Origin: Trogon surrucura
Lineage: Eukaryota > Chordata > Aves > Trogoniformes > Trogonidae
DNA: 64,000 nt
Assembly: GCA_020746105.1 (NCBI GenBank)
Contig: CM036624.1
Span: 28,232,084 to 28,296,083 of the forward strand
Direction of reading: 5' to 3'
A program made the position numbers and the translations under genes. How positions within the stretch are numbered: position 1 is the stretch's first letter; each line of letters begins with the position of its first letter. Positions 61,262 through 64,000 of this stretch are shown here, piece after piece. Under the pieces are notes generated by a model. That model was not told the DNA's origin and did not search any database. It saw only the letters and a program-made list of their open reading frames with translations.

Positions 61262-63884
61262 CTAACTGTTAAACATGTTTAGTCAAAAAAAAAAAAGAGA
61301 AAGCCCACAGGAATGCTTTTTGTTGTGGCATTCATTAAGAACAAAGGCATAAGCCAGTCTCTCAGGCAGCCCGTTTTGACAGATTTGAAGCCCATGCAGT
61401 TTCATTAACCCTGGCTCTTGTGAATTTACCCATTGCAGTAATACATAGTGCGGTTAAAGACTATCCATCAACATGATGATCTGTTTAAAACTGGATCACA
61501 ATTCCTTTAGATTAAGAGGTCCCTTTATACTGCAAAGTGTTCCAAAGTGCAAAACGAGAAGCACCACCACAAGTTCTAAAGTGCTTTTAAACATACACTT
61601 TAATTGCTATTCCTACTTCAGCTTATCATCACCAGAATTACTGAATCTCAACACATTTGATAATGTTAAGAACTTTTGTGTTAATGAACCTAGGTAATGT
61701 TTCATGGAAGTCAGAAAGTTTGTCAAAGGGCAGTATATCTGACCATTAATTTAACTACAGGGCTGTAAAAATATTTTGATCTTTCCAAATTTGTGTTTTA
61801 AACAAAGACAATGAAAGAACACTCGGATATGCAGGAGTGAATTGCTTAGTAAAAGTGTCTGCTATTAATTTCTATAGAGGTACTGAAACAGTGATACTTT
61901 GAATACATACTCATAAATGTTAAAATAAAACTGTCTAGCTGCTGACTGAACACCAAAATCAAGTAGGTTGCAGAATACATGCACAGGTGTCGAAAGTACA
62001 AAAAGTGGTAGTGAATAACCCAACACACTAGAGCTTTGTTCAACAATGGCCAAGCTGAACTGAAACCCTTTGGCTGCTCTAAACTGTGTCATCACTGAAA
62101 TTATGCCAGTGGCTCTGTAGGATCAAGCCCTTCATACTGTAAAACAGTAATTCCATCTCACAAAACAAGAAATAGCTGCTTCAGAATTGTAGAGAAGGAC
62201 AGTATTGGGTCTCTAGTATGTATATAATAGAGATAGACCTATATTCATACAGCCTAAATTCCTTTTAAGTCATTATGTCTACAATTTCGCATGGGCTCAG
62301 CACCTTTCGAGGTCTAGATAAGAGCCAACAGGTAATGTAAGGCATGGGACAAAGTGAAATTAAACTGTGTGAATGTAGACACTATTGAAAACAGGTGATA
62401 TTATTATCTTCTTTTCAGCTGTGTAATAGAACCATTTTCTATAGCTTGTTGTTTGACATTAATGGATAACATGTATGAGAAAGTCCACTCCATCTGTTCA
62501 AGAGTTTTCTTATTATTCATCCCAGAGCTAAGAGCTGAGAGCTACACCACTTACTCATTGTGGTTGAAGTGACTGGAACATGGGAAAGTGTAAAATATAG
62601 ATTTAAGAACAGATTCCTAATAAGGAGATCTACTGGATATAAAATACAGTGTGGCCTAATTCTAACACTGAGTAAAAGATTTTTCTTGCCATGAGACAAA
62701 TAAACAGAACTATATACAGGGACAAAACCAGACCATTTTGAAACGTATGGCAAGTATTTTCTCAAGTTTCCAAACCCTGGAAGTTTCAAAATACGCCGAG
62801 AAAAAATAGACACACATCCTTTTTTGCATAGTAAATTTGTACGCCATCATTTTTTATAAATCAAGGTGTTTTTCTCAAAACACATTTTTTAAAAATTCTA
62901 TGTCTGTATACTAGACACTGAGATATTTAGGGAATAGTTGAACTTACTTCTGGAAAGGACCACCTCAGATTTCATGAGAACTATTTATTGCAAATAGGTA
63001 TCATGGCTTGATTTTGTCTTTTTTTTTAAACAAAAATCAGTGATCAAGTCCTTGTTTCAAATAAAACATTAATTATTTACAAATATTTGCTGAATTAAAA
63101 AAAAAAGAGATATCTCAGACCATACTGAATATTTGCTTCCATCCTTGTTCCTTGTTATTCTGGTCTACTTGGACAGGTTTTCAAAATAGGAAATGAGGAC
63201 GGATCCTGAATAACCCAGATGCATGGTAGCTCACTTTTGTTTAAAAACTAGCCTGGAGAGTAACAAATGTTAAGCAAGGAGTAACCTATAGTGATTTTCT
63301 ATCTGGTGAAGAAGTACCCCTTGTCCTATAAGAAAATCAGAATTCAAACAAGGTAAAACAGAATCACACCAGAAGACCACAATTCGGTCCCTGAGGAAAA
63401 GCTCTTTAGTGAGACTGGGAGGCTTCAGACACCATGAAGAATTTTATCACATTGCTGTTTGTATAAGAAAAAATAGAATTACAGCATGATCACAAAAAAA
63501 AAAAATGTAATGAATGTATGAGTATTTAATCAAATCCCATAAAAATGAAGTAGCATCATCTGCCAGCTTCTCTCTGGCAAATCACTTGATACCAAGACAA
63601 CAGCCTGAATTAGCTTTATGGATCTGAGCTGTTATACTGGTGTCAAGGTTTAGGGCTCAAATCAGGACAACTGGCAAATCACAAAACCACTAAGTTGTTA
63701 CGAATAATATCTTCCAATTCAAAACAGAAAATGCACAATTCCTAAAAAAAGGACAATAACTCACTCTTTAAGTAAAAAGAAAAAAAAACAAAAAAGTGTC
63801 TCTCCCTTGTACCGTAACTATTAAAATCTTTCAGTATCTGTCTGCATTGCCCCTCATATCTATGTGATGTCTAACATGTCATTT

Positions 63885-63919
63885 TCATTTTATTTTAAAC
63901 ATCACTTTTATTTTAAACA
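63885..63919. repeat. Short tandem duplication, 17-18 bp period
   Basis: TCATTTTATTTTAAACA (63885-63901) is followed directly by TCACTTTTATTTTAAACA (63902-63919), differing by one inserted base. A partial third unit (CCACTTTT) follows. Confidence 0.75.
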
Positions 63920-64000
63920 CCACTTTTCTGACAGTACATATTTCTAAGCGCTGGCTGAGCTGGTTAAAGCATTAGCAGGTGATTGATTCTCATCATCATG

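Larger units (their letters stand above)
51587..64000. other. AT-rich unique DNA, no gene recognised
   Basis: Short open frames throughout (for example 55532-55822 -, 57267-57491 +, 58529-58837 +, 58962-59252 -, 62517-62813 -) match nothing I know, and several overlap on opposite strands. An AT-only-like stretch lies at 54528-54600. The palindrome at 61.05 kb and the exon-like end at 61176-61261 are listed separately. The last 50 bases contain a tRNA A-box-like word that I rejected. Confidence 0.6.

Noticed and set aside
63949..64000. tRNA-like A-box (GGCTGAGCTGGTTAAAGC)
   Set aside because: The word resembles the D-arm of a tRNA, but the window ends before a B-box or acceptor stem could be seen, and the bases before it do not form a matching stem. 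A tRNA-derived SINE head is possible but unsupported.

Overview
This window is almost certainly nuclear DNA from a bird. The clearest signs are three 5'-truncated CR1 LINE fragments, one ending in an array of the CR1 octamer ATTCTATG, and a solo LTR of an endogenous retrovirus type I associate with Neoaves. There are also a few eroded MIR-type relics. The DNA is AT-rich, interspersed repeats are sparse, and stop codons are frequent in all six frames. That fits a gene desert or one very large intron. I recognise no protein-coding gene, rRNA, tRNA or snRNA, no CRISPR array and no bacterial-style operon.

Layout. 1-2258: unique AT-rich DNA with a MIR-like relic, a scrap of an old amniote repeat and a small CpG-bearing patch. 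2259-2850: solo LTR. 2851-10570: mostly unique DNA with a MIR relic near 6.3 kb and a short tandem duplication. 10571-11010: CR1 on the + strand. 11011-19627: unique DNA with A-tracts. 19628-20203: CR1 on the - strand. 20204-36560: unique DNA holding the best exon-like open frame on the - strand (21007-21277), a 47-bp tandem duplication and another exon-like segment at 33.2 kb. 36585-37320: the most gene-like neighbourhood, with a cluster of TAAT/ATGCAT motifs followed by a GC- and CpG-rich block and an exon-like segment. 37606-43734: unique DNA with a striking (ATT)n/(TAA)n inverted microsatellite at 41.1 kb. 43735-43972: CR1 with a long octamer tail. 43973-64000: unique DNA with an exon-like charged segment at 44.6 kb, a pure purine tract, a possible second LTR at 51.1-51.6 kb and a near-perfect 29-bp palindrome at 61.05 kb.

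No set of genes can be shown to work together here. Several segments combine good splice signals with an open frame, and I list them as hypotheses. In AT-rich vertebrate DNA of this length many such pseudo-exons are expected by chance, so their confidence is low. I did not find a previously undescribed biological system. The items most worth a second look are the CpG-rich block with its upstream motif cluster, the - strand open frame at 21 kb, the inverted trinucleotide repeat and the 61-kb palindrome.
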